Notes: generated by a model not told the origin, from the sequence alone. A stretch of DNA of 64,000 nucleotides from Cytidiella melzeri (GCA_022592445.1 JABYQR010000001.1:62001-126000), one strand, 5' to 3'. Positions 46,919 to 57,481 are shown, counted from the stretch's first letter. Made by a program: numbers and translations.

Positions 46919-49360
46919 TCAACCGCGAAGTAAAAGGTCTCCCTTACGGTGTTCGTCTCCAGGAGTCATGCGCGCGGAGTGACTACCGAACTGCATCGCT
47001 CGCTTCTTCCTCATTGCCGCCTCTCGCAGTCCCACCTTTCTCGCTGCAAGCCTCAACAGCATCTTTTCGCCTATGCCGGCCTCGAGCCGTGGATCGAGCT
47101 TTGTGTGCACCGGCAAATGAGCAAGGAACGAGACCACTGAGAGAGACAGGAAGGGGTGCCTCGTCTCTTTCCCGTGAGAGGATATGACACGGTCGTCGCG
47201 TCCAAGATTCCTGACTGGAATTCGGTCTAGTTCTAGTTGCAGCTAAACAGCGTGATGAGATATAAATCGATAGTAGCAGCGAAAGAGCACAAACTTCATT
47301 GATAACGGCTTGCCATCCGCCTGCCTTGAACGCTGTTCTAAATCGGCCGTACCCACCGAGCAATTCGTCCGACCCAAGGCCACTCAGCAGCACACGTGCA
47401 GAACTACTGTAGGGCACGGCCTCCGCGTCTCTGTGCTGACGAACTTGGCCTGTTCCCCTTGCGGCGAAGTACAATGCGGCTGCGAGACTCTTGTTCGGTG
47501 TGTAAGCATCAATGTTGCCACGAGTGGGGAGAATGTCACACACAAGGTCCATCACAGTCCTTCCCGGAAACATTAAGGCTTCGACGATGGGTCGTGCTGC
47601 CTCGTATTCCTGAAAACCCCGGTCAAATAATATGATCCCGCTTATATCATGGAACAGCCGACCTCAAAGGGGATGTTGACTTCGACCTATTGAATCGTTT
47701 TGAGGAACCTCTCATCTCTGAGCATGCAAGACACCTACAAAATTCCACGTTCGTTCTGGACGCAACTGCCTAAGCTCCTCTAGCTCTTGCAGTCCGGTCA
47801 ATCTGTCTGGTACGTCATATTTGACATTGATCGCTGCGTACTCTAGCCTTGCTTTCAGCTTTTGCTTGCGCTCGAACTTTGGCAGGGCATAGAGGTTTCC
47901 TTCCGCTTGGACAAGAATCTTGCGGGGGTTTTCAAACGCCACATTGAGAAGGTCTATGGGTTCACTGGGATCTATATGACTATGCTTAATGCATGGGTAA
48001 GTAGGCTATGTAAGATCACGTAAATACATACCGGCTTGCGAGAAAAGCGAGCATCGTCGAGTCTATCCCGCCACTGAACAGCACCGCAACTCTCGCTTGT
48101 TCCTTATTCTCGCTTTCAACTATAAAACATCGAACAACGATGGGAAAGGGGCTGACTCACCACGTTTTGGGGATATAAGATACTCGCAACCTGACGCTCT
48201 CCTCGAGACGGTCGACTAACTGGTCCACGATCGTATGGAGATGGTCAGGTATATGCTCAAGGTCGGCTAGGATTGGTGGGTTGTCTGGAACACTGGTGTT
48301 AACTCTGGCCAGATCAGCCTGAACCAATTCACGTAAATCGATCGCAAACTGATCTTAAGCCGTAGATGCTTACGAATGGACTGGCTTCATCTACGGGCGC
48401 TCTGTGCAGCAGCATCAGTGATTCTTCAAAATTATCAAATTCCTGCTTTATAGATTCAGGTAGCTGTCAGATTGCACACAAAAAAGCAACGCACATTGCC
48501 TTGACACAACTGCTCAACGTTCAGGACATGGAAACCAGCTGTAGGCAGCTCTTCAAACGAATATGCTGGATCAATGCCAACCGAGACTGAAGAAAGTATG
48601 AAGTGAGGTGACTGGGGAGTTGGCTTATGGATTAAAAGAGATCTTCTCCCTAGAGGGTCCCTAGCAAACACCAGATTTCGTGTTCGCGCCTGTAAGACAA
48701 CTATTGGAACCTTGGAATAAACCTTCGTTGCTGAGCAACGTACATGATAAAACACAATCGCATATCTAAGCATAATACACCTCAGTTCATGCCACAAGCG
48801 AACGATAGAAAAGACAAACTGACGGTCCTTCAATTTTGCCAAGGGCGGAACGGACATCTTCTACGTCCTCCAAGGCTCGCAATAACGCAAACAATTTGAC
48901 ACCATCGTTCTCTTCCGGGGAAACCTTCGTATCTTGTGAGGGAGTGTAATCGTTGTAACGACACGCGGAGCATACCTCGAGTCCTTCAAAAATCTGGAAT
49001 GAATGTGTGAGTGCCCTTGGATTGCTGTCTTATATTACGAAGTACACGAGACTGACTTCGCCGTTCCAGCAGAGGACATTTCCGTCTTCATCACGATGCG
49101 GCTGAGAGACATGCTGATACCCTCTCAGTCGTAATTCAGAGCCATAAAACGATAAATGGAGATGCCCCAACGTCGCTTGGAATATATCTTGTGCATCCGG
49201 TCCTGGCATTGCAACTTCATGAGCTAGCTTGAAGCAAGTGAATCCAAGATACTGCTATACCTCGGAAAGCATTAGAAAGCTTCAGCTTTTCGTAGGTAGC
49301 TGTTGTGCCCCTATCTTCGCCTTCGTCTACTGGCTTGCAGATGAAAAGAATGCCACACAT
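46919..49360 (-). CDS. Asparagine synthetase domain-containing protein 1-like (ASNSD1)
   Basis: Protein with an N-terminal class II glutamine amidotransferase domain and a C-terminal asparagine-synthetase domain. The true start is the ATG at 49360, giving MCGILFICKPVDEGEDRGTT with the nucleophile Cys2. Its short exon joins GPDAQDIFQATLGHLHLSFY, then LRGYQHVSQPHRDEDGNVLC and WNGEIFEGLE, as in ASNSD1. RNLVFARDPLGRRSLLIH follows. The ATP-pyrophosphatase loop is VAVLFSGGIDSTMLAF (near 48050-48100), followed by IDLLNVAFENP, TGLQELEELRQLRPERTWNF and VLLSGLGSDELLGGYGRF. The C-terminal hallmark is GKETRHPFLSLSVVSFLAHL with KKRAMQFGSHSARM. It differs from true asparagine synthetases. The biochemical role of the family is unsettled. 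Confidence 0.9.
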
Positions 49361-49645
49361 TTCCAGCGGCGCCTATTAAAGATTCAAAGACTTTCAAAGC
49401 TGCAAGTAACAGCACATGTCACCCTAGACACGCAAGATTGAGGAGGGTCGCTACTCCTAAGTACAGTGTCGGTGGCGAACTTGAACGCGACTTTGCAAAG
49501 TGTTTCAAAGTTGCGAATCGTGCTATCGAGATCTAGCGCTTACGCGTCATCACCCGGCAATGCGAGCGTTTCTCTGGTTGCCCACAGTTGTGACCTGCAG
49601 CCACTCTGCACCAGTGACCACCAGGTTTTTCGTTCTCAGGTGGCC
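49361..49645. promoter_or_regulatory. Bidirectional promoter, ASNSD1-like / prohibitin
   Basis: 285 bp shared by two divergent genes. No TATA box; short direct repeats of aagattcaaagactttcaaag type near 49378-49398 are visible. Confidence 0.45.
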
Positions 49646-50906
49646 ATGGCACTTTTGCAGACTCTCAATCGTCTTGTTGGTAAGCTCTTGTTGTGGCTTC
49701 CGCATTCAAAGCCGTTTGACACCAGCATTGCAACTTTGTACTAGTCCCTGCCGCCGTCGCAGCCGCCGTGACCCAGGCTAGCATATACGATGTCCCAGGA
49801 GGTTACAAGGCAGTGATGTTTGATAGGTTCTCGGGTGTTAAGGACACGGTGCGTAGCGAGGTGTTTAGGTATGTTTTACATGTTAAGAGAAATACACGAG
49901 CGCAGGCGTCACCCGAAGGCACACACTTCTTGATCCCTTGGCTGCAACGAGCCATCCTCTATGATTGTCGCATCAAGCCAAGGGTATGTCCAGTACATAA
50001 GGACCGTCTTCCTACCTGTAACACTTCATGGCAGAACATTTCGACTACAACTGGGTCAAAAGACTTACAAATGGTCTCTATCACACTTCGAGTGCTGTCG
50101 CGACCCGACGTGAACCACCTGCCCAAAATCTACCAGAGCCTAGGCCAGGATTATGACGAGAGGGTATTGCCCTCCGTTGGCAATGAGGTACTCAAGAGTA
50201 TTGTTGCGCAATTCGATGCCGCGGAGTTGATCACGCAACGTGAAGTTGTGAGCATTCAGAGACATCTTCCTTGTGAACAAACGGTCAATATTGTATTGGC
50301 AGGTGTCGTCAAGAATACGGGAGGACTTGTTGCAACGTGCAGGAGAATTCAACATCCAGCTTGAAGATGTTTCTATCACTCACTTAACATTCGGAAAGGT
50401 CCGTGGATGAAACGTTAACCCCTTACTTCATGTTGACCTGGCAATCACAGGAATTCACCCAAGTATGTTTGAACGACTGACCGGAAGGTTGTGCTGCAGA
50501 CTAAATATCTTATACAGGCTGTTGAAGCGAAGCAGATTGCGCAGCAGGGTAAGTCTCTAAGTTAGGAGCTGATATCTGGCGCTGACAGGCTCGGGGCAGA
50601 TGCTGAGCGAGCGAAGTTTATCGTCGAAAAGGTCCGTTGAACCATGCGCTGATACAAGGTAAAAGCTGAACAGTTCGGTAGGCTGAGCAAGAACGTCAAG
50701 CAGCTGTTATTCGTGCTGAGGGCGAAGCAGAGGCGGCCTCGCTCATTGCGCAAGCGCTCAACAAGGCCGGAGAAGCGTTCATTGCACTCCGAAAAATTGA
50801 GGCGAGCAAGGCTATCGTGCAGTCGCTGGTAGGCAATCCGAACGTCACATACATTCCTAGCAGTGGTGGAAATGTGCTGCTGAATGTACCTAGCGGCCGA
50901 CAGTGA
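49646..50906 (+). CDS. PHB1: Prohibitin 1
   Basis: Inner-mitochondrial-membrane scaffold that forms ring complexes with prohibitin 2 and regulates m-AAA protease and cristae. [11 protein letters not shown] is spliced (intron about 49680-49749) to [20 protein letters not shown], an N-terminal hydrophobic anchor. The SPFH domain follows: [60 protein letters not shown] and [20 protein letters not shown]. After further introns come [40 protein letters not shown] and the C-terminal coiled coil [20 protein letters not shown]. The end [14 protein letters not shown] matches PHB1 rather than PHB2. Total length is close to the usual 275-285 residues. Confidence 0.95.
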
Positions 50907-51272
50907 TTAGCGTCAGTAAATGAATTTATATTTTTGTCGCGCTTTGTGCGTGACCTTACGGGATCGGAGATAGCCGAGTGCGGCAGTGAGGCGAGATATT
51001 TGCAGAGTGTTTTTGAGAGAAACCATAACGAGTACCGTCGTCCTGAGTCTCTCTGTCTCTCCTCCTCTCTGTCTCGTTTCTCTCTCTCCTCTCTGTTTTC
51101 TCTCCTCTCCCTCTTCTACTCATTCTCTGTCTCTATAGTCTCTGTATCGGACTTGCTCCTGATATTTACGACACGATTTCTGCTGTAATTTTCCCTATCG
51201 CCCATCGCCGCCTCGAGCGAGACTGACTCCCTCTGCTCTAGGAATTAACCCTTTTGTTGTTCTTCTATCATC
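50907..51272. promoter_or_regulatory. PHB1 3' end and pyrimidine-tract leader of the PUB1-like gene
   Basis: 366 bp. From about 51046 to 51176 the + strand is a near-continuous C/T tract (many repeats of ctct and tctc), immediately followed by the leader of the RNA-binding-protein gene. Such tracts are common core-promoter elements in fungi and may lie in the 5'UTR. Confidence 0.5.
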
Positions 51273-52781
51273 ATGATGAGCCCAATGTCACCCGCTGAGG
51301 CCCCCGTACGTCTCATATCTACTTATCGTATGCTCTTGTACTGACACAGTTGTATGGCCTCGTTTCCGATGCAACCCATTGCCCCTTAACCTCGTGTGGC
51401 TCACAAACACGCATTCGTGTTCATAAGCAGAGGAGGGCCCACCTTTATGTCGGCAATCTGAGCCCACGTGTAACAGAATACATGCTTACGGAGATCTTCG
51501 CTGTGGCTGGTCCCGTTCAGCACGTTAAAATCATCCCCGATCGCAACTATCAGCACGGCGGTCTCAACTACGGCTTTGTCGAATACATGGATATGCGTGC
51601 TGCTGAGACGGCCCTGCAGACTCTCAACGGCCGCAAGATCTTCGACACCGAGATTCGTGTTAACTGGGCGTACCAAGGCCAGCAAAACAAAGAAGACACC
51701 AGCAACCACTACCATGTCTTCGTCGGCGATCTGAGCCCTGAAGTCAACGACGAGGTCCTCGCCAAGGCTTTCAGTGCGTTCGGCACGCTCTCCGATGCAC
51801 GTGTCATGTGGGATATGAACTCGGGCAAGTCCCGCGGCTATGGATTCCTCGCCTTCAGGGACAAGACGGATGCCGAGCAAGCGATTGCCACGATGAACGG
51901 AGAATGGCTTGGGTCGCGTGCTATCCGTGTCAACTGGGCAAATCAGAAGACGCAGGGGGCCCCTCCGGTCGGGATGGGTCGACCTGGAGGAGGAGCAGGG
52001 AGCACTGGCAACGTCCCCGCCCCCATGAACTTCTCAGGTGGTCCCCTCTCCTACGACGGCGTCGTTACACAAACCCCTGCGTACAACAGTACTGTCTACG
52101 TTGGCAACCTTGTCCCTTACTGCACCCAGGCCGACCTTATCCCCCTCTTCCAATCCATCGGCTATCTCTCCGAGATCCGCATGCAGGCTGATCGCGGCTT
52201 CGCCTTTGTCAAGCTGGATACGCATGAGCATGCTGCGATGGCTATCGTTCAGCTGCAGGGCCAGATGGTGCACGGACGACCTATCAAGTGCAGCTGGGGC
52301 AAAGACCGGGCTGACGGAGGAACCGCTCTTCCGGCTGGCCCATTGTCTCCCGCTCCTGCAACTTCTCCCTACGGTAACATGGTGAGAAACACTTTTTACT
52401 CTCGAATTTTCAATGTACTCTAAGCATACTGTGATTGTAGCCTATGTATGGGATGCCTCAGCCGAACACTTATGGTCAATATGGCTTTGGTGGTTATGGC
52501 GGCACTCCTACTACCGGCGCCCCAGGTATGCCAAGCCCGACTGCAGCTGCGGCTGGCGTTGGTATGACTGTGGCTGCGCAGCCCGGTGCTGCAGACCCAT
52601 CTGCGGCTGCGTCACAGGCAGGTCAGTGGGGAAGTGCAGATCCCTCGTCCTATTACTCTAATTACTGGGGCGGTAAGTTCTTTTGGATTGATTGTACATT
52701 CAGTTGCTCACGAGTGCTTGACTAGGCTACTATGGCCAACAGCCTGCTCAACAAGGGAGCGATACGCAGGGTGCTGCCTGA
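51273..52781 (+). CDS. PUB1: Three-RRM RNA-binding protein, PUB1/TIA1 type
   Basis: Poly(U)-binding protein that binds mRNA and takes part in mRNA stability and stress-granule formation. MMSPMSPAEAP is followed by an intron whose 3' end is uncertain: the acceptor at 51349 keeps LYGLVSDATHCPL, while the one at 51431 joins directly to RRAHLYVGNL, which looks more natural. RRM1 has RNP2 LYVGNL and RNP1 LNYGFVEY. RRM2 has VFVGDL and RGYGFLAF. RRM3 has VYVGNL and RGFAFVKL. A Gly-rich linker (GMGRPGGGAGSTGNVPAP) separates RRM2 and RRM3. The C-terminal part is Gly/Tyr/Gln/Ala-rich and prion-like (YGQYGFGGYGG; SYYSNYWGGYYGQQ). Introns at about 52382-52440 and 52672-52725 interrupt this tail. Confidence 0.92.
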
Positions 52782-53064
52782 AAGTGCTCCCCGTTGACGA
52801 ATATTCCGATACCACGCCCGAGTTTTATACTGTCTTGTAGCATTCGTTTGCAATGTGTTATCTCTTTCGTGTGCAAAGGTCGTCTTGTCGTATCTTCTGA
52901 AAGCCTCAGCATATTTGTATGTTGTCGCATCTCCTTACCCGTATCAATGACATACGTATATTGTGCCTTGAATTCAGTCCGTAACGCCGTAAAGAGTGGA
53001 TATAGATTGCCGTACAACACCAAAAACACTACACTACTGGTCGCTAGGCTCTTGATGGTCATCC
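52782..53064. other. Convergent intergenic region before the repeat-protein island
   Basis: 283 bp between the PUB1-like stop and the stop of the first repeat-protein gene; expected 3'UTRs only. Confidence 0.6.
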
Positions 53065-54351
53065 TCAAGCGTCACCGCCAGTTGCATCTCCGGATGAGGA
53101 GTCACCTCCAATTCCGGGGGCGTTGGCGCCGGCAGTGTTGGTGATGTCCGCGTCGTCGTCGGCGACGTTGACAACGTCACCTCCACGGTCATCTCCTGCA
53201 GCACCCGAGTATGCATTACCGCCTCCGTTGCGGAACGGGGGAGGAGGAGGAGCTACTCGCCAAGTCGTAAATAGTCGAACGTCAAAGCAACAATCTACTG
53301 CGTACCAGAGCTAGCAGCACCGTTCCCAGTGGAAGCGCTAGGAGCACCTCCGGCACCTCCATTACCTCCAGCACCTCCGCCAGCGCCGTTACCACCGCCA
53401 GCGCCTCCATTGCCGTTTCCGCCATCAGCACCTCCATTGCCGTTGCCGTTGTCGCCTTCGAAGTCTCCGTTGCCGTTCAAGACAGCTCCTCCGTCACCAT
53501 TGCCGACAGCGCCACTGTAAGCATTACCGCCATATCCAGTTGGACCACCGTGCCCACCCTCGGCATTTCCAGACGTAGAGTCACCTCCAGTACCAGCGAC
53601 GTTACCACCGGTGTTGGTAATCTGACGACGGGTCATTCTACGGGCATCGCCACCAACAGCCTCTCCACTAGTCGTAGTGCCTGCATCGCCAGCGGTGTCT
53701 TGAGGTAACAAGAAATATCAGTGAAACATTTAACATCGATGAACTAGAAAAACTGCTGACTGGACGCTGCGAGATTCGTAATATCATTTGTACCCTCGTT
53801 GGCAACCGTACCGCCATTCGTGTTCCTCGAAGCACCACTATACGCGTTGCCACCGGAGCCCCGACCATCGCTGTTACCTCCGAATGCGTCACCGCTATCA
53901 GTGTCACCGCCAACACCACCAGTGTCTATTCGAACAATGTGCGTAAGCGAGGGCAACGCAGACGATAGAGTGCATTCGACAAACTAGAATCGGTGTTCAT
54001 AATTGCGTCGTTATTGTCCTCAGCATTGTTAATGTTGTTTCCTCCGGACACATCACCGCTAACACCAGAGTATGCATTTCCACCCGAAGTACCGGCGTCA
54101 TCTACACGGCGTTCGTGCTTGGTTCGGTGTGTCTTCCGGTGATGGTCGTTCAATTCTCGTGGGAGGTGGGGAGCAGCGGGAATAGGAGCAGCATTCAGTG
54201 GGTTTCCAACAGGTCTGGCTGCGGTCGGGTTAGGGACGCCAGGAGGAACCATCCCTGTGCCGAGGGGAGGCGAAGTAGGAGCGGCAGAAACGAAAGACGG
54301 GCTGACTGCGGCAGCCGCAAAGAGACCAAAGGCAATGACTGGGCTACGCAT
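53065..54351 (-). CDS. Secreted Gly/Asn-rich GGNAYSG-repeat protein, copy A
   Basis: Not a family I recognise. Four exons (54351-53985, 53925-53761, 53698-53306, 53252-53065) encode 370 residues. Residues 1-23 (MRSPVIAFGLFAAAAVSPSF) are a signal peptide. A Pro-rich segment and a His/Lys/Arg-rich stretch (HHRKTHRTKHERR) follow, ending in RR before VDDAG. The rest is repeats of the pattern N-GG-D(S/T)xSGDAxGG..GGNAYSGxxGxxxGGxVxN, seen as SGGNAYSGVSGDVSGGN, SGGNAYSGASRNTNGG, YGGNAYSGAVGNGDGG and GGGNAYSGAAGDDRGGD. Exon 3 also contains a long Gly/Asn/Ala tract (about 53330-53470). All three introns are in phase 1, and the first two split an Asn codon A|AC. Its first 70 codons, 5'UTR and TATA element match copy B in inverted orientation. 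The protein has no Cys-rich domain and no obvious GPI signal. Confidence 0.8.
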
Positions 54352-54531
54352 CTTGACGAGGTGTTGTCGACCTGGAAGAATTAGAAAAAATAGTACTGTA
54401 CCGAGGAAGATGAAAGGAGAGAGAAAGATGGGTAGAGGAGGGCGAACCAACGCCTGGAGGCTTTATATGCTGGAAAATCGAGTTCATATTCCGCTGTGTC
54501 TTCTCGAGAGTCGGGGCTCCCTATCGTCGTC
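54275..54531 (-). repeat. Inverted-repeat arm 1 (promoter, 5'UTR and signal-peptide region of copy A)
   Basis: On the complementary strand this segment is nearly identical to 55756-56013. It begins upstream of the TATA element, continues through the 5'UTR and ends in the signal-peptide codons. I count about a dozen differences over roughly 255 bases by eye, with more than 100 consecutive bases around the 5'UTR and start codon apparently unchanged. Non-coding and coding parts are equally conserved, which points to recent duplication or gene conversion. Confidence 0.85.
54461..54470 (-). promoter_or_regulatory. TATA element of repeat-protein copy A
   Basis: GCATATAAAG read on the minus strand, 110 bp before the ATG at 54351, in the conserved inverted-repeat arm. 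Confidence 0.65.
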
Positions 54532-55755
54532 TATAAACAGATAAGTTGCCTTTTTGAGCAATACAGGTTCCAAATCGAGAAAGGCTTCATTTTGTTTGTT
54601 CACATTTGTGTATCAAGCGCCCAGAGCAGGCTGGCGCACGGCGTCTACTTGCTAGTACGTGTCAATGCTCGAGTTCGTCTGCGTGTTCTCGCTTGTTTCG
54701 CGCCGCTTGCATATTGGAAGACGGACACTAGCTACGACGAATGCCGAGTACTGAAATGCAACGCTCACTGAACAATGGCGGAGGTGATGTCTTCCATACA
54801 CACAACTTACCATTTGTGTGTGGCGGCTGACTCCTGAGTGAGCTCACTGCTAACTCTCGCATCGTACGTGGAGCCGCATCCGTTGCTAGCATTGGCAAAG
54901 CTCAGAAATAACATCGTCCGGCCCTGGCCCATGTGTTTCCTGGCAGCGACCGCGGCAACTCGTCGAGCACTAAGACAGCTTCGCATCCGTCAGCCGTGAA
55001 AGTCCTTCGTGAGGATTACTATTAGTCGATGATCACTAAGTTTTTTGACGTCAAGTTCATATGTGGGAACGCACCGCCGAATACAACTTGAATAGGCGCA
55101 AGGATATTATACCTCGGAGTGAATCATGGCATCCCGGAGCGTGACTTCCACGAGTACGACAGCCGTATCGAGCAAGTTCATGAAGGCTGGAGCGGCATCT
55201 CCCGAGCCGTTGTGGCGCGCGTGAAGCGACATCGTCAAGGGGACATCCTTGCTGGCTCCGAGTCTACTGTACGTACTGTCAGCGGTGTTCTCTGCGTTCA
55301 TCATGCTCAGGGACTGGAACAAGTGCTGCTCAAATAATACAAGATTCAATAACACCTGCTGGCCCAAGTATATGTGGACCCGTGTTGAAACCCCTTATAC
55401 GACTGATGCGAACGGGGATCGAAGCCTGAGCGCTGAACACTGGTCTTGCGTCCCCGCTTGCGGATGTCTAAGATTTTCAGTATCTACACCAGATCACCAT
55501 TGAAGTATGTGCGTTGCGACCCGTGCGTTTGTGGATTTTATTTCACCAGACTAGCTGGTATTTTTTTTTCAAGACGCAACACATACGAGACCTCCACCAT
55601 GTCCTGGAGCTATTGGAAAGTAAGCCTGTCTCTGTTCGCAAGCAGTAGTTAACGTTAACTCCTGAGGATACCTAGACCAGCTAAACGTTCGACGGGCGCT
55701 CCATTCTCCCTAAACGGAACTAGCACTTCCAATTTAGGAAGGTCTGCTGCTTTGG

Positions 55756-56013
55756 GACGACGATAGCGAGCCCGACTCTCGAGAAGACACAGCGGAATGT
55801 GAACTCGATTTTCCAGCATATAAAGCCTCTGGGCGTTGGTTCGCCTTCCTCTACCCATCTTTCTCTCTCCTTTCATCTTCCTCGGTACAGTACTATTTTT
55901 TCTAATTCTTCCAGGTCGACAACACCTCGTCAAGATGCGTAGCCCAGTCATCGCCTTTGGTATCTTCGCGGCTGCCGCGGTCAGCCCGTCTCTCGTTTCT
56001 GCTGCTCCCACTT
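55756..56013 (+). repeat. Inverted-repeat arm 2 (promoter, 5'UTR and signal-peptide region of copy B)
   Basis: Partner of the arm at 54275-54531. The match starts at GACGACGATAG and runs through the TATA element (55816-55825), the 5'UTR and MRSPVIAFG up to SAAPTSP, after which the two proteins diverge. Confidence 0.85.
55816..55825 (+). promoter_or_regulatory. TATA element of repeat-protein copy B
   Basis: GCATATAAAG, 110 bp before the ATG at 55935. The identical element serves copy A on the other strand. Confidence 0.65.
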
Positions 56014-57092
56014 CTCCCAGAATCAACGAAGTATCGTCGGTCCCGCACGTCGCCACTGCCGACGCCTCGGCGATTCATCAACCCCACGTGCCTCGCGAAG
56101 CTGATCTTCCTGTCCTCGACGAGTCTCACAACACCCATCACGCTGCCACCAAGAAGCACAAGTCCAAAAGTCATCACAAGCGTGCTCTCGATGGTAACAC
56201 GGCGGGTGGTAACGCATTCTCAGGTGGCACTAGCGACGCTACTGGTGGTACAGTTGTGAACGAGGGCTCGGATGAGAATGGCGATACTATCACCAACGAT
56301 ACCGCTAGTACGTTCGAGCCTTCTGAGCAGGAATATTCTAATCAATGTGAATGCCGTAGACGGTGCTGGTACTGCTGGTGAATCTATTTCCGGTGATGCC
56401 GAAGGTGGTCGTGGCCGCGGTTTCGGCCCAGGTGGAAACGCCTACTCTGGAGCTTCTGGCCGTGCAAGCGGTGGTAACGCAATCAACGATGGAGGTGATA
56501 TTGCGAACGAGGGAGGCTCGAGTACGTGATATCACTAACTTCAACTTGGCTGAGCTGAAGCTGATCGCTGTTTGCAAGATGTCGGCGGCGACGGCAATGC
56601 CTCGGAGAGTGGTGACGCTCAGGGTGGAAATGCCGTTAAGCGTGCTTATGACGCATATACCGCCGGTGGTAATGCCTACACTGGCTCATCCGGTGACGCC
56701 AGCAGCGGTAGTGTTATCAACGAAGCGGACGACGAAGCTACTGTTACAAACACCGGGCCTGGCACCAGTAAGTCGAAGCCAACTTATTCGACGGTACAGT
56801 TCTCTGACTGTCCCTACTAGACTTCGGAAACACCGCTGGCGATTCTACTACTGGTGACGCAGAGGGCGGACAAGGAGACGGCAAGGGACCTGGAGGTAAC
56901 GCGTACACTGGCTTCGCCGGTCCCACTCGTGGAGGCAATGTTGTAGATGAGGGTGGTAACATTGACAACACTGGCATAACGAGTAAGTATCTACCTTCAT
57001 TCAGAACGTGCTCGTTCTGACAATGCTCCCCAGACACCGGCGGCAACGGCGGTGATTCCCTCAGCGGAACAGCTGAAGGTGGAGATGCCTGA
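55935..57092 (+). CDS. Secreted Gly/Asn-rich GGNAYSG-repeat protein, copy B
   Basis: Five exons (55935-56307, 56360-56521, 56579-56767, 56821-56982, 57034-57092) encode 314 residues. The signal peptide is MRSPVIAFGIFAAAAVSPSL. A His/Lys-rich pro-segment (HHAATKKHKSKSHHKR) ends in KR at residues 82-83, followed by ALDGNTAGGNAFSG. Repeats are PGGNAYSGASGRASGGN, AGGNAYTGSSGDASSG and PGGNAYTGFAGPTRGGN, each with a preceding (D/E)SxSGDAxGG half. The internal exons are 162, 189 and 162 nt; every intron is phase 1 and splits an Asn codon (A|AC or A|AT). Exons 2 and 4 therefore encode units of exactly 54 codons. A second KR occurs in exon 3 (VKRAYDAYTAGG). The end GGDSLSGTAEGGDA matches the end of copy A. 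Function unknown; secreted location is well supported. Confidence 0.82.
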
Positions 57093-57481
57093 TTCATCAA
57101 GTCTCTATTTGTTAGCAGTACTTGGGACGCCGGCTTGTACCTCTATCATGATTCTACACATTCGTTTCTTATATACATGGCATGGTGTGCGGCTTCATGA
57201 ATCTACGTATTGCAAACCTCGCGACCCACCTTGTTGGGTGACCAGCTACATTTTGATTCAATTGAATCTCACGTCGTAGGTTCGGAAATTGTTTGCCAGG
57301 AGCATTTCTCCGACATGCACTTGTTGGCCAGTAACGAGTTCAACAGAGCAGGCGAGTTCAACAGCGTCATAAAATTGGTATCCGAGAGCCAGAACCAAGA
57401 CAGGTGCGTACATTGCGCTTGTATGAAATAGAGTGATGACAGTGTACAGTAGAGACAGATGGTCGCGCTTAAAATCACAGT
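57093..57481. other. Convergent region between repeat-protein copies B and C
   Basis: 389 bp between two stop codons, presumably 3'UTRs. No gene is seen. Confidence 0.6.

Larger units (their letters stand above)
54352..55934. promoter_or_regulatory. Divergent region between repeat-protein copies A and B
   Basis: 1583 bp with the inverted-repeat arms at both ends and about 1.2 kb of unrelated spacer (54532-55755). Each copy has the TATA element GCATATAAAG: 54461-54470 for copy A (read on the minus strand) and 55816-55825 for copy B, each about 110 bp before the ATG. The spacer has short frames on both strands around 55107-55367 but none with supporting features. Confidence 0.6.

Noticed and set aside
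49207..49209. ATG giving MPGPDAQDIF as start of the ASNSD1-like gene
   Set aside because: It lies at an intron acceptor; the upstream exon supplies MCGI with the family's Cys2.
53329..53520. Pro-rich + strand frame opposite copy A exon 3
   Set aside because: It is the complement of Gly-rich codons (GGN read as NCC); it has no signal, domain or splicing of its own.
55107..55367. Overlapping frames on both strands in the A/B spacer
   Set aside because: Neither has recognisable features or splice continuation.
55836..55934. In-frame hydrophobic extension (PLPIFLSPFIFLGTVLFFLI) before the MRSP start, also present in copy A
   Set aside because: It begins with TTG, not ATG, and lies in the 5'UTR downstream of the TATA element. 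Its conservation follows from the duplicated DNA, and the MRSP start is shared with copy C.
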